Origin: Amaurobius ferox
Lineage: Eukaryota > Arthropoda > Arachnida > Araneae > Amaurobiidae
Assembly: GCA_951213105.1 (NCBI GenBank)
Contig: OX578152.1
Location: forward strand, 72,739,180 to 72,803,179
Direction of reading: 5' to 3'
Length of the DNA: 64,000 nt
Shown: piece by piece, positions 23,066 to 34,624 of the stretch
Numbering within the stretch: the stretch's first letter is position 1
Layout of the letters: the number at the start of each line of letters is the position of its first letter
Notes under the pieces: model-generated
The model's input: the letters and a program-made list of their open reading frames with translations, nothing else
Database searches by the model: none
What the model was told of the DNA's origin: nothing
Position numbers and translations under genes: made by a program

Positions 23066-23104
23066 TGATGAAGGGTATGGTAATACCCGAAAGCGCTCAG
23101 CACT
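23066..23104 (+). ncRNA. Hammerhead-like core motif, weak candidate
   Basis: CTGATGA is followed by a perfect 6-bp hairpin (GGGTAT, loop GGTA, ATACCC) and then GAAAGC, the order of the hammerhead core (CUGANGA, stem II, GAAA). Penelope-like elements are known to carry hammerhead motifs, and a YVDD RT relic lies about 930 bases upstream. Against it: one extra A separates CTGATGA from stem II, and I find no convincing stem I or UH cleavage site. It may be only a conserved terminal hairpin. Confidence 0.3.
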
Positions 23105-23379
23105 TTTATCATTTTACGTCTTATAGCCATAGGATGGTTTTATTTGATTAAATGACCTTTTTATCTATGATATGTGTGTTTAATTTTATTGCTTATATAT
23201 CGAAGTAGACGTGATACCACATTAATTATATTCACTATTACCAAATGACTGCATGTTTGGTAAGAAATCTGACATTGAAATAATATTTTGTAAAAATTAA
23301 TAAAACACATTCAAGTATAAATTCTGGAATATTTGAAAACAAATTAAGCATAATAAATAAGTATTTCGAAAACAAAAAA

Positions 23380-23455
23380 AAAATCTGAAGTGGGCAGCAA
23401 ATGGCTTTCTTTATATAATGCAATGAATTTACTACCTTTACAGTTAAAACAAGAA
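23380..23455 (+). repeat. CTGATGTGG-family repeat, 5' end only
   Basis: AAATCTGAAGTGGGCAGCA, TGGCTTTCTTTATATAATGC, then AATTTACTACCTTTACAG match the left end of the family seen at 31581 and 32738. Confidence 0.6.
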
Positions 23456-23523
23456 AGATCAATCATGCTTAAAGCATTGATTATGAAAAACTTTCCAACT
23501 TCAATGCAATTTTATTTAAAACA

Positions 23524-23790
23524 GTCGAAAATGCAATACATTCCTCGGTAATATTTTGAAACTTATCATAATACTACATTAATTTATTATATTTGAAAAA
23601 TTAAACCTTCATTGAAAAACATGAACTTCATTCAAATGACGGCATTGAAATAAAAATTGCCTGGTTTAAATATATCTGAAAAGCGATACATTCCACGGTA
23701 ATATTTTTAAAACTATCATAATACTACGATAATTTATTATATTTAAAAACTTCATCGAAAACAACTGAAATTAATTCAAATGACGTCATA
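23524..23790 (+). repeat. Two-copy tandem repeat, about 154-bp period
   Basis: GATACATTCC.CGGTAATATTTT followed by TCATAATACTAC and AATTTATTATATTT occurs at about 23530 and again at about 23684. Confidence 0.7.
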
Positions 23791-24555
23791 GAAAAAATAA
23801 ATAAAAAGAACGAATATGAGTCTGCAGGGAAAGACATGTGCTGTCCACATCAGAATTTTTAACAATATTACAACAATGATTTATAGAAGTGAACGGGGAT
23901 TATTTTCAGGCCATTTCGAAAAAAATGTATGATCTATATTTAAAGATCCATCAAATTTTTGTCGAATAAAATCTTCAACAAATTTAAGCTGTGTACCAAA
24001 TTTTAACTCTCTAGGACGTAGGAAAGTGCATTAAAAATGCCATCAAATAAATTTATCATGAAGAGTTATATAAAATTTAAAAAAATGAAAAATTGTTATC
24101 TACCAAATTTATTTTAAAATGTGAAGCCACTCCCATATCAAAACGTTTAAACAAATGGAGAGATATTTATTATATAATATATCTCTCTTTTCTTTCTGGA
24201 AGATATCCCAAAGTCAGAATTTAATTGAATTTGTTTTTTTCCCTATATTAAATAATTTTTAATTAAAAAACTACTTAACATATTTTACTGAATTTGTTTT
24301 ATATATTCTATGGGATAATGTGAATATTTTCTAAAAATTTCGAAGCAATTCGTGAATTTTAAATTTACTTAAAAAATGTTTGAAAAATTAGGTCCCATAG
24401 GGTTCAATGTATTTCATTTTTTCAACCCGGGTTCAATAAAAAACTAATTGGGTGATATTATTTATTTATATTCCCATAGGTCCTACAGACCGTCTGAACA
24501 ACATACTAAAATTTCATTTTGATAAAGTCATTTTTACGGCAGTTATCGTGCTAAC

Positions 24556-24556
24556 G

Positions 24557-24598
<42 letters not shown>
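24556..24598 (+). repeat. (CAGA)n microsatellite
   Basis: About ten tandem CAGA units after GTGCTAACGGA. Confidence 0.95.
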
Positions 24599-24647
24599 AT
24601 GAACAAAGTTATAAACACTTTTCAACTTTGTTGTAAAGTGTTAAAAA

Positions 24648-25535
24648 TGTTATTCTTACAGTAGATACTTATATTCTTTCCAAGACATTCAATTTTCTTC
24701 AATTGGCCGTCATTTTCATTGATATAGCGTCATTTTTATCCATTTGGCGAGATTTTCGTTAATTTGGTAACATTTAGAAAAGCCGCCAAGTTGGCGACAT
24801 TCCGTCAAATTCGTCGCCAAAATATCACCAAGCGTTATAGACGGAGAAATAAGTTATTCTTACAGCAGATAAATGTGTATTGCCACTCAAATACAAAAGT
24901 ATTACTCAAAGTATCTTTTCTCGTGAATGGAACGAGTTAGATCCACGAGAATGATATCACCAAATTTATCACGTGATATTTCCAATGAAAAGTAAACATG
25001 TTTCTTAAGGGTTAATATTGTTTTTTTATTTTACTTGATTTTTTGATAAATTTATTTGAAAAATGAGCAATATCTCGAGAACGGTTCATGCTAGCGCCCT
25101 ACAGTTTACGCCAATCGTTTTCTAAAGAAAAATTACATGAGAAAGGTCTATTTGCATAACTTTATTACAAGTTTTGATTTCTTGATTTTTTCAAAATTTC
25201 ACTCGAAAATTTAGGGGGATTCTGAATATTCGATTGTGATTAAAAACAATAGACTTCCAGTATTCACAGATTGTGATTTTTGCACCAAATTTCATTCGAA
25301 TCGCTCCATTCATTCGTGAGATATCGTCTCCACAGACTCACTGACACACGCACACACACACACTTTCACACACACACACACACACACATACTTTCCACAC
25401 ACACAGACATCATCTCAATGCTCGATTCGTGATGAGGGATGCTTGAATGGTGCTCTCCGTCGAAAACTCGAATTCGAATTTTCGACCCCGTCAAAATACA
25501 TTCCTTATACATTATGTATATAAGGAAAGTAATAA
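24648..25535 (+). mobile_element. CTGATGTGG-family non-autonomous element, lacking its left end
   Basis: Aligns with the reverse complement of 28188-29060: shared TATCTTTTCTCGTGAATGGA, CAATATCTCGAGAACGGTTC (also in copies 3 and 5) and TCGAATTTTCGACCCCGTC. It carries an internal (CA)n at 25348-25388 and ends in the palindrome CTTTCCTTATAC...GTATATAAGGAAAG. No protein is coded. Internal microsatellites plus a terminal hairpin recall Helentron-derived (DINE/HINE-like) or MITE elements; class unresolved. Confidence 0.65.
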
Positions 25536-25569
25536 AGATCATAATTCACCTGTAAGAGTTTTTCCCCAA

Positions 25570-25838
25570 AACATGGAAGACACTCCTATTACAGATAACA
25601 ACATCTATGAATCGGTTTCTAGCTTATTATACGCTCGTTCTCGTGGAATAGGTGTTATCTACAATGTCAGCAAGGAACTTGCTATAACCACAATTTTTGC
25701 TAACATGTATAAGAATTAACAATTTTAGTTCTTCCAAGTAGTCGACATCAAATTCTTATGCAATGAGCTCGAAACCGGTCGGCGGATGCTGTTATCTGCA
25801 GTGGGAGTGTCTTCCAAACATGAAGGCGTTCCATTGGC
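25570..25838. repeat. Long imperfect inverted-repeat element
   Basis: The left arm (from ACATGGAAGACACTCCTATT through GATAACAACATC to CGGTTTCTAGCT) is mirrored on the right (GAGCTCGAAACCGG ... GATGCTGTTATCTGCAGTGG ... TGTCTTCCAAACATG). Arms of about 70-80 bases with mismatches enclose an AT-rich centre. Could be a MITE or the folded end of a retroelement. Confidence 0.65.
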
Positions 25839-25899
25839 AAAGCATTTCAGCTGATGCTGGTGTACACATACTGGTTTACAGTCTATAAATTCAAAAGGA

Positions 25900-26466
25900 G
25901 TCACAAGAACATATATTAAAAATACGGAAAAATTTAGCCAACTGGAAACTTCTCTAACCTTGTGTTTGAATAATCAAATAATATATTTCTAATATATAAT
26001 CAGACAATATTTATTAAAAATGCGAAAATTTAGTCAACTAAAAACTTCTCTAACCTTGTGTTTGAATACTCAAATAATATAGCTAATATATAATCAAACA
26101 ATATTTATTAAAAATGCAAAAATTTAGTCAACTAAAAACTTCTCTAACCTTGTGTTTGAATACTCAAATAATATATATCTAATATATAATCAGACAATAT
26201 TTAACAAAAATACGGAAAAAATTAGCCATCTAAAAACTTCTCTAACCTTGTGTTTGAATAATCATATAATATAGCAAATATATAATCAAACAATATTTAT
26301 TGAAATGCGAAAAAAATTAGTCGAGTAAAACTTCTCTATCTTTGTGTTTGAATACTCAAATAATACATATCTAATATATATACAGACAATATTTATTAAA
26401 AATACGGAAAAAATTAGACATCTAAAAACTTCTCTAACCTTGTGTTTGAATAACCAAACAATTTAG
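25900..26466 (+). repeat. Tandem repeat, six 94-98-bp units in alternating dimers
   Basis: CTTCTCTAACCTTGTGTTTG recurs at 25949, 26045, 26139, 26237, 26331 (one change) and 26429. Spacing alternates with two unit types: one with ATACGGAAAAA and a CAGACAATATT segment, the other with ATGCGAAAA and CAAACAATATT. The evolving unit is therefore a dimer of about 192 bp. Confidence 0.92.
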
Positions 26467-26768
26467 CTCAGAGAGAAGATGGTTTGGACCTCTAAAACAG
26501 CTAAAGTGTTTTTCCCCCAAAGAAAATTAATTTTCAGTGTGTTATCTACGCCCGAAGAAAACTGTTGACATAAATGACCCAGAGAGAGAAAGATTCTTGG
26601 AAAACTAAATAAAACTTGTTTCTCTTGTTGGTCCAGTTGAAAAATTCTCCAGGTTTCTCAATAACCAGAATTCCTCTGAGTTGCAAAAATATTCCAATTC
26701 TTTGTCAGAGGCCTGAATAGACCTAAATTTCGTGCCATTGCCTCAGCCTGTGCCCGAAGAATATACTA

Positions 26769-26821
26769 AGTGTATAAACACAGGACTGGGTCTGGTCTGG
26801 CCAGTCCTGTGTTTATACACT
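26769..26821. repeat. Perfect 21-bp inverted repeat next to (TA)n
   Basis: Arms 26769-26789 and 26801-26821 (AGTGTATAAACACAGGACTG followed by G) are exact reverse complements around an 11-base loop, GTCTGGTCTGG. The right arm abuts a TA tract. Confidence 0.9.
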
Positions 26822-26848
26822 ATATATATATATATATATATATTTATA

Positions 26849-26924
<76 letters not shown>
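26822..26924 (+). repeat. (TA)n microsatellite
   Basis: A TA tract of about 100 bases, interrupted once by TTTATACAC. Confidence 0.95.
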
Positions 26925-26927
<3 letters not shown>

Positions 26928-27221
26928 GAACTGCTAGACCTAGAGTAATAGAGTTGGTCTTATTCTTTTCTTTGTCAGAAATTACGTATAGAACACGCAT
27001 TTAATTGATACATTTGAGTACGCGTCGTCTTTTATTTCATATTTTGCCGATTTTCTTGGGTCATTTCCTAAAAAAAGGCGGGTTCTACTTTTCCGAATCG
27101 TACTAAAATCAAACCAGCACCAGCGTCATTCTCAAGTGACTTACCTACCAAATTTTATGAAATTCGGTTAATTATCTTTTCAGTTAGAGTGAATACATAC
27201 ATTGCAAGGGGAAAAGACAGA

Positions 27222-27389
27222 TACACACACACACACACACACACACACAGGCGTGAAGCTAAAAATGGTTTTTCGTATTCTAGAGGTGTTAAAACGTGTA
27301 AATTCGTCGACAACTCGAGTTGCAATTTTCGACATGATTCCAATACTTTCCCTATGCATTACCATGTATTGCAGGGAAAGTAAAAATTG
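27222..27389 (+). repeat. CTGATGTGG-family 3' end with (CA)n
   Basis: A (CA)n run (27222-27250), then ACTCGAGTTGCAATTTTCGA and the terminal palindrome ACTTTCCCTATGCATT ... TGCAGGGAAAGT. It is a diverged version of the end at 25480-25535. Confidence 0.6.
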
Positions 27390-28187
27390 ATTGTCTTTAC
27401 ATGGCGGAAATCAACAATATAATTTTATGTATTCAATTAAATTTCATGTAACATGTTATCAATAACTGAATACTTCCATGCAGACACGACAGAACATTTA
27501 AAAAAATAAATCCGAGACCAGCCCAACCCGGCCCGGACCGAAACTGTCTATGAACTGCTCAGGACGAAACTGTTCCCAAAGTGATGTCCATGGCAGCCTC
27601 ATTTGCTAAAGTCAGGACGCAACTATTGAGGTCGCACTTTTTGTCAGTCCTCAGGAAGAAGGCTGTATTTGCCCTTGAAACCGGTTGACTAGTTTATTTT
27701 TGTATATATTCTGTATTTTGCGAAGTTTTAATTGATCGTGTTATTTCAATAATAAATTTTTTTCTGATAAAAATATTCGAAAAAGTCATCACCATCACTT
27801 GGTCCACTGCGAAAATTAATAGCCTTCTAATGATTACATTAATCTTGAATTTCTTATGATTTGCTCAATTCGTTCTAGGGATATCGTGCTCATCATCAGG
27901 TAGTTACAGGCGCACGGCTATCGTAAAACTACAGTTCGTTCATAGTCATGGATGCTCAAAACGTGTACATCCATCAAAATCAGGGAGTTTACCTTTCTAC
28001 TCCTTCACAGTACATTCCCATTAAATGTACTATGTTTCATAGGTAATGTAAAAATGGAACAAATTATCAAAAGCGGCATTATGATCGTCTGCTACAATTT
28101 TTCCTCATTGTTTTTGTCCCCCACTTATGGTTTGATAACAGAGTCCAAAATGTTAATATCTATGGTTACATATTATCGAATTATTTT

Positions 28188-28321
28188 TACTTTCCTTATA
28201 TACATAATGTATAAGGAAAGTATTATGACGGGGTCGAAAATTCGAATTCGAGTTTTCGACGGGAGAGCACGTTTCAAGCATCCCTAATAACGAATCGAAC
28301 ATTTTTAAAGTGATGTCTGTG

Positions 28322-28355
<34 letters not shown>

Positions 28356-29136
28356 TGTGTGTGTCAGTGAGACTCTGGAGACAATAACTGATGAACGAAT
28401 GAACCGATTCGAGCGAAATTTGGTACAAAAATTACAATCCGTAAACACTGGAAGCCTATTGTTTTTATACGCAATCGAATGTTCAGAAATCCCTAAATTT
28501 TCGAATGAAATTTTGAAAAAATCGTCAAAAAATCAAAACCGCTAATAAAATTACGCAAATTGACATTTCTTATGTAATTTTTCATTAGAAAACGATTGAC
28601 ATAAATTTTAGAACGCTAACATGAACCGTTCTCGAGATATTGCATATTTTTCAAAAAAATTATCAAAAAGTCATATAAAATAAAAAAAATATTTCCTATT
28701 GAGAAACATGTTCACTTTTCATATGTAATACCATACGATAAATTGGGTGACATCATTCTCGTGGATCTAGTTCATTCCATTCATGAAAAAAGATACTTTG
28801 AGTAATACGTTTGTATTTGAACGCCAATAATCATTTATCTGCTGTAAGAATAACATATTTCTTCGTCCATAACGCTTGGCGAGATTTTGGGGACGAATTT
28901 GGCGGAATGTCGCCAACTTGGTGACTTTTTGAAATGTTGCCAAATTAACGAAAATCTCGCCAAATGGATAAAAATGTTGCTAAATCAATGAAAATGACGA
29001 CTAATTGTTGAAAATTCAATATCTTGGAAAGAATATTAGTACCTACTATAAGAAAAACATATTTTTTTACTGTAAAAGTAGTAAATTCATTACATTATAT
29101 AAGGAAAGTCATGTGTTGCCCACATCAGATTTTTAA
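28188..29136 (-). mobile_element. CTGATGTGG-family non-autonomous element, both ends present
   Basis: On the minus strand it begins AAAATCTGATGTGGGCAACA (29136-29117) and ends at the palindrome ACTTTCCTTATATAC...GTATAAGGAAAGT (28189-28221). In between it holds (TC)n(TG)n (28318-28363) and blocks shared with 24648-25535 and 31581-32500. No open frame with family similarity. This is the most complete copy in the window. Confidence 0.7.
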
Positions 29137-30125
29137 TATATATGGAGTCAGAGTAAAATAAAGGAGAACAACAGAATAATTTCTGGGAGATTCTCTCAAC
29201 ACAAATAGCCTTGTAAAAGTGCACCATTTTCAGCTTGCAGAACTTTTATCGGAAAAAAACAAGCACTTTAGCCGTGAGGAGGTTTTCAACAGTTTACCAC
29301 TCCTCCTGAACACATTCAACTGCAACCATCACTCTTCGTCACACCTTTCAAAGGAATTCGGAAACTGTTGATTCTTACGTTATGCAGTTGGTTCACACAT
29401 TGTTCGAAAGGGCTATTTTGAGAGTGTAAACACTTAAAAGAAAACGCCAGCCAGTCATTCTTCCTGGAAATTATCAGACTTCTATTCCAAAATCAATAGT
29501 ATAAGAAATTCTAAAGTTCTTATGTATTTTGAACAAATGTAGGACAGATGTGCGGAACATGGAGGATGTATGGGTGGGGAGGACGTATACAACTCAAGTA
29601 ATTGCTAAAATAAGATATGATCGAGGTTATTGAGCCCATACCCGATGTCCATCCGCTACACTGGCAAATCATGGACAACGATAGACATTAAGATTGCTGA
29701 AATCGGACCTATATGACCAAAAATAGAGGAATTTATAGGAAAGATCGCTGCGCGCAACACCACCCGCTTAATCCGGAAGATCACAGTAAGAGATATACAG
29801 CAAGGAGCATATCATGTCGCTTGAAAATACGGACGAATTAATTTCAAAAATGTCCAGCTGATTCCGAATTTTTTTTAGATATTCACTTGCATATTTCACA
29901 AATTTCTTATATTAATGAAAGAGGCTTATCTAATGTTAAAAAAAAGAACTCAAACATTCACAATATATGCGAAAAAAATTAATTTCCAACTTCCTTTCCT
30001 GTTAAAAAATACGTTTACTGCTTAGACACGTGACCGGGGAAAGAGAAATAAAAACCGATTAAATATCCTCTTTCAACCAGCCGTTGACAAATTAATTTAA
30101 CAAAAGGCTAATTTGATTTTTATTC
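29137..30125. other. Unassigned sequence
   Basis: No gene supported; short frames only. Confidence 0.35.
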
Positions 30126-30127
30126 GA

Positions 30128-30398
30128 GGATACTCTGTATCCCCTTCGTCAGTGCGAGAGAACCAGCAAACCTAAAGTCCAAAATAGGAATGGGCGCAAA
30201 AGCAAGAATCAGACGAGGTTACACAAGAACTAGATTAAGAGAGAACCAATCAGGAAGCAACATAAAGAACAGTCTAACCAGTCCGAAACGAGAAGTAACA
30301 CACAAGATTGGCGTGTGCGAAAACACTACGGAATATCCCGGTTTGTTGGTTCTCTAACACTGAGGAAGAGAATCCTGCGAATCCCCGAAACATCAGTA
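30128..30398. repeat. Inverted-repeat element with a CTGAGGA...CCGAAAC arm
   Basis: The left arm near 30130-30175 (CCTTCGTCAGTGCGAGAGAA then CCAGCAAACC) is mirrored at 30340-30395 (GGTTTGTTGGTTCTCTAACA then CTGAGGAAGAG). The right arm ends in CCCCGAAAC. Structure and size resemble the element at 25570-25838. Confidence 0.55.
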
Positions 30399-30399
30399 T

Positions 30400-31083
30400 G
30401 CTGCATTATTGCGCTGTTTGGGATTATTTAAGTTGCTCTAGTTTACCATAATCTGATGTGTTCAACACAAATGCAAGTCCAGTCACGTAAAATATTTACA
30501 TTTTTATCATATATTTTGCGTTTGTGCCAAATCGTATTGATGATAAAGCTTGTCGAAAAGCACTACAACACAATTCAAGGCTTTAATAACATGTATTATC
30601 CATATCTCATAAGTATTTTTTTTATATCTAAACAATTTTATCACACCAATGACACAAGTGTCACTATCGCGAAAATAAAATGTCTTATCACTTCACTGTA
30701 ACTTTCACTTCTAGTTAACTCTATCTTGCATCTCCATCCCAGACCCATTTTAGCTCCTACTCCTATCTGTATCACTATCTTTACAACCTCAAGAACGATA
30801 TTAAGATATTTACTCTTGAATTAAGTTAAGAACTTTTATCTTCAAAGGAGAGCTATATATAGCGTGGATATATTTATTTTAATGGGTATCTTACCCAACG
30901 TTATCTTTGCTGTGTTTTGATATGTTATGCATATCTGTGTTCTGCTTGATATATATAGAAGAATAAGGGTGCAAAAGATTTTTGTTTGCTTGAATGATAC
31001 AGAATTCCAACAAATAGTAGTATATTCAAAACTGGAACTTGGTAAATATACAGTGTTCCTAGGAAACTCATTATAACTTCTTC
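30400..31083. other. Unassigned sequence
   Basis: No gene or repeat recognised. Confidence 0.35.
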
Positions 31084-31292
31084 AACCCAGATCGTCCGGT
31101 CTACCCAAAGGTGTAAGGTTTGAACGGCCGGGAAGTGCCACCCAATTTAGACCGGAGCCCAGTAGGGCGAGCATCCATAGAGACCGTACCAGAGACCGCA
31201 CCCTCCGGCCGTTCATTCAACTGCTCCATACCCTCAAAGATCGTACCCTCCTTCCCCTACTACCAACCTCTCGAAACAGTGTTTCTTTTACG
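31084..31292 (-). mobile_element. SINE fragment, rearranged
   Basis: On the minus strand it carries the family body and 3' part (matches to GGTGGCACTTCCCGGCCGT and the TCGTCCGGTCTACC complement). An insertion or internal duplication sits around 31180-31230, where GACCGTACC and TCGTACCCTCC both occur. No head or tail duplication found. Confidence 0.75.
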
Positions 31293-31580
31293 ACCTTTTG
31301 GCCGGGGAAGGGGCGAATGAAACTAGGAGGGGCAAGTTTTGTATTTGCCCTATATAAATATAATCATTTTTTCTACACAGGGATGGGTTTGCATAATCTG
31401 GGGCATTAAGTGGCAGCATTCATACGGACCCTTGTGACTTGTTATCATATTTTCCGACCCCGAAAATGTATAATTTTCATTCCCAAACACGTTAGACAAT
31501 TACTATTATAAAATTCAATCTTTCCATTTTCAGGAAATAAATAGATGAAAAGATTCAATGTTATTTTTGCATTAAACATA

Positions 31581-32500
31581 AAAAAAAACCTGATGTGGAC
31601 AGCACATGACTTTATATAATGCAATAAATTTACTTCTTTCACAGTGAAGATAATGGTGTTTAAGATTCAAGATACAATGTTTTTACCTTGAATTGTGCAT
31701 TTGGCGCTTTTCCAGAGGACAACATGCAAAATTATTTCGAAGTAAATAATTAACCTGTACTTCATGCAACTATAAATTGACAATTATCAATATTGATAGC
31801 ATCTCCAATAAGAAACATAGTGTATGTATTAAAATATTTTAATAATTAATTCATCAATTTGGAGTCATTTTTGTTAATTTTGTGTCAATTTTGCAATTTT
31901 TATGATATTTTCGTCAATCAGGAATGAAGTACCGCCATGTTGATAATATTTCGCCAAAGTTATCGCCAAATGTTACGGACAAATGGAGAGGAAAACTTTC
32001 TTAAATATAAATGACTCTTATGAGAATTGTTGGGCGTCAAAATACAAATCAATTACCCAATGTATCTTTTCTCGTGAACAGAACAAAATAAATTCATGAG
32101 AATAATGTCAAATTGTTTTTCGTATAATATTTCTGGCACATATGAAAAGTGAACATATTTCACAATAGCTATTACTTTTTTAATAATTTTATGTAAATTT
32201 GTTTGATAAATTTATTTGATAAACGTGCAATATCTCGAGAACGGTTCATGCTAGCGCTCTAACGCTTGTACCATTCGTTTTCTACTGAAAATTAAGAAAT
32301 GATCATTTATTCCACATAAGAAATGATTGTTTATGTCACATTATTAAAAGTTCTGATTTTTTTTCAAAATTCCATTTGAAAATTTAGGAGTATTCCGAAT
32401 TCCATTCGAATACGTTTAAAATTAATAGGATGCCAGTATTCACCAATTCTAATATATTCATCACATTTCCTTCGAAACACTCCTCTTTTTTACAGCAGTT
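31581..32500 (+). mobile_element. CTGATGTGG-family non-autonomous element, right end missing
   Basis: Starts AACCTGATGTGGACAGCACA and contains CATCTATTTGG-type spacer blocks, TATCTTTTCTCGTGAACAGA and CAATATCTCGAGAACGGTTC. It stops near 32500 before the palindromic end. Confidence 0.6.
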
Positions 32501-32737
32501 CTTTCGACAGCACTTCATAAGCCATAACATTAATCTAATCGCCACGCAGAGTGTCAGAATTGGAAAATTAAAAAATTAATATGTTGGGAGGATACTTTTA
32601 ATATAAACCAATATTGTTTTATTGCTATATTATATATAATTAAGGATTTTAATTCGTCACTGTAAATGCGTTATAAAATTAACCACTATTTAGGATGTTA
32701 CTGCTTTGAATAGTTTTTAAAGACATTTAAATATTTT

Positions 32738-32884
32738 AAAAATCTGATGTGAGCAGCACATGGCTTTCCCTGCATTATGCAAGTACTTTGCTTCTTTCAA
32801 TGCGAAGTAATCCACGACACAATGATTTTAATTACAATAATGCACAATACTTTCCTTATACATTGTGTATATAAGGAAAGTAAT
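32738..32884 (+). mobile_element. CTGATGTGG-family miniature derivative
   Basis: About 147 bp that keep both ends: AAAATCTGATGTGAGCAGCA at the left and the palindrome CTTTCCTTATACATTGTG ... TATAAGGAAAG at the right. The central 700-800 bases are absent. It indicates that these two ends define the element. Confidence 0.7.
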
Positions 32885-33769
32885 AATGAAGTCAGTCATG
32901 CCTGGGATAAGCACCCCCTGCTAAGGGACCGCTATATGACGCCTATCTGGAAAACGCCCTGCTACCACATTCCCAAAACAAGCCTAAAGACGGACTTCCA
33001 AAGAGAACACAATGTTTTTCTTTTGGAGTTGAACTTAATTCTCTAAAGTTTTGATCTTAAATCTTAGTTACTTTAATTCAAACCCAAACAAATGAAATAG
33101 TTTAATTTTGTTATCCATATTCTAAAACAAATCTTGAACTTTTTCAGCGAGAATAAAAAGCCCACACTAGATTTAAACTAAAGGTTCCATTATTTATTTA
33201 GAATTTATTTTTTAAAACTTTTCTACTGCCTGAATTGATTTGCGATCGCGAAAATGCCATTCATTCCGGTAAGAAAAGAAAATTCCTACACACATACACA
33301 TATATAATGGAATTTTTAGTTTTCAGGTTTTAATAAAAACCGCTTGAATCGAATACTTCTCAAGTTTATTAGTTTTCACATTTATAAATAAGAAGACAGT
33401 AAAACGAAACGGGAATATTTGCGGGTTTTACAGTTAATTCAAATCTCCAAACTATTAAAAACACTTCAGTTGTTTTTCAAGAGAATCTGAAAACAGTAAA
33501 GAAAAATTATATTAGGATACAAACATTTTTGCATAAAGGTATTTCAGGTACGGCTTTTCAGAACAGTAATTCAGCACCCCAATAACTTTGTAGGTTAAGG
33601 TCTATGAATGTACACGTTAGGTACGTATATTAAAAAGAATTTAAAAACTAAGGATATGTACTCGGCAAACAAGCGAGAGAGACGAAATATACCAGATACA
33701 AATTTGTAGAGCATTGTCTACTGAGTATGAACCGGCAATTAAACTGTTGTAAAAAAACCCATGCTGTTC

Positions 33770-33851
33770 CAAGCAGGAATCGAACCACGGATCTTCATAC
33801 TGGTCAAGTGACTCTCTACCATTGTGTTACTTTGACGAAATTGGTTCTTAT
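33770..33851 (-). tRNA. tRNA-like sequence, probably SINE or tRNA-derived repeat
   Basis: The minus strand reads ACACAATGGTAGAGAG (A-box region) and, about 35 bases on, CGTGGTTCGATTCCTGC (B box). A related sequence at 34117-34193 shares its upstream flank. The anticodon stem does not pair well, so I doubt it is a functional tRNA. No anticodon is assigned. Confidence 0.4.
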
Positions 33852-34116
33852 CATCGCAGTGGACTCTGATTCTTCATCCTCTAATGTCAGAGTGGCCCAC
33901 AACTGACAATCTGACTGACCACATCATGCTACTTTCACCCCAGGTTAGCCCCTAATGCTATTTTTAGCCTCCAGATTATCTTCCTTCATGGTCATTGTCC
34001 TGTCTATCTAAAATCGACGCACAATATCCCAGAGTCCAGTGAGTCCGTATAAGTTGTACAAAGGTCTACAGTACCTACAGAGTTGATTTGTTCGGGATCC
34101 ATTGTAAAGAACCTTG

Positions 34117-34193
34117 CTGCCTTAACTGGGAATCGAACCACAATTTTTCATACTAATCCGCCAACGCTCTACCGTTGAGCTACTAGGACGGAA
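34117..34193 (-). tRNA. tRNA-like sequence, probably SINE or tRNA-derived repeat
   Basis: The minus strand has TAGTAGCTCAACGGTAGAGC, a good D-arm with A box, then GTGGTTCGATTCCCAG, a good T-arm with B box. The anticodon arm does not form a 5-bp stem. The upstream GATAAGAACTT/CC and CAGTGGACTCT flank is shared with the copy at 33770, so the unit duplicated with its flank. Confidence 0.45.
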
Positions 34194-34551
34194 TTGCAAG
34201 TTCTTATCGTCAAAGTGGACTCTACACTGTTACAGTTATGTTACAGTTACTGCACTGTTACAGTTATTGGCGAATGGCTGGCTGTTTTATTCATGAATAA
34301 TAAAATGAACAACAGTTACAAGCACAGAAATATAATGTACAGCTTGTTCAAAACATCCTTCTTCAGTAACAATGCACGTTTGAATTCGAGAAAGAGTATG
34401 ACCGCGTACTTTGGTAAGCATTAAAGGTGTCACCGTGTTGCAGTTACTGATGACATGACTATTTGACAGATATACATTGTCTTCCATATACGCGCTTCGA
34501 GCATGCCTGTTGTTAATTCGTGTGAATTAAATAATCCTCCACAACCATGCA

Positions 34552-34622
34552 ATTCCCGACCGTCCAAACAGTTATCTTACACCTTTCTCGTAGGTCGGAC
34601 GGTCTGGGTCTCAACAGCAACA
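34552..34622 (+). mobile_element. SINE 3'-end fragment
   Basis: GACCGTCCAAACAGTTATCT, CACCTTTCTCGTAGGTCGGA, CGGTCTGGGTCTCAACAGCA: only the last part of the SINE and its CAA-like tail. Confidence 0.85.
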
Positions 34623-34624
34623 AG

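Noticed and set aside
30353..30395. Second hammerhead candidate (CTGAGGA ... CCGAAAC)
   Set aside because: The intervening bases do not form a stem II; the segment is better explained as an arm of the inverted repeat.
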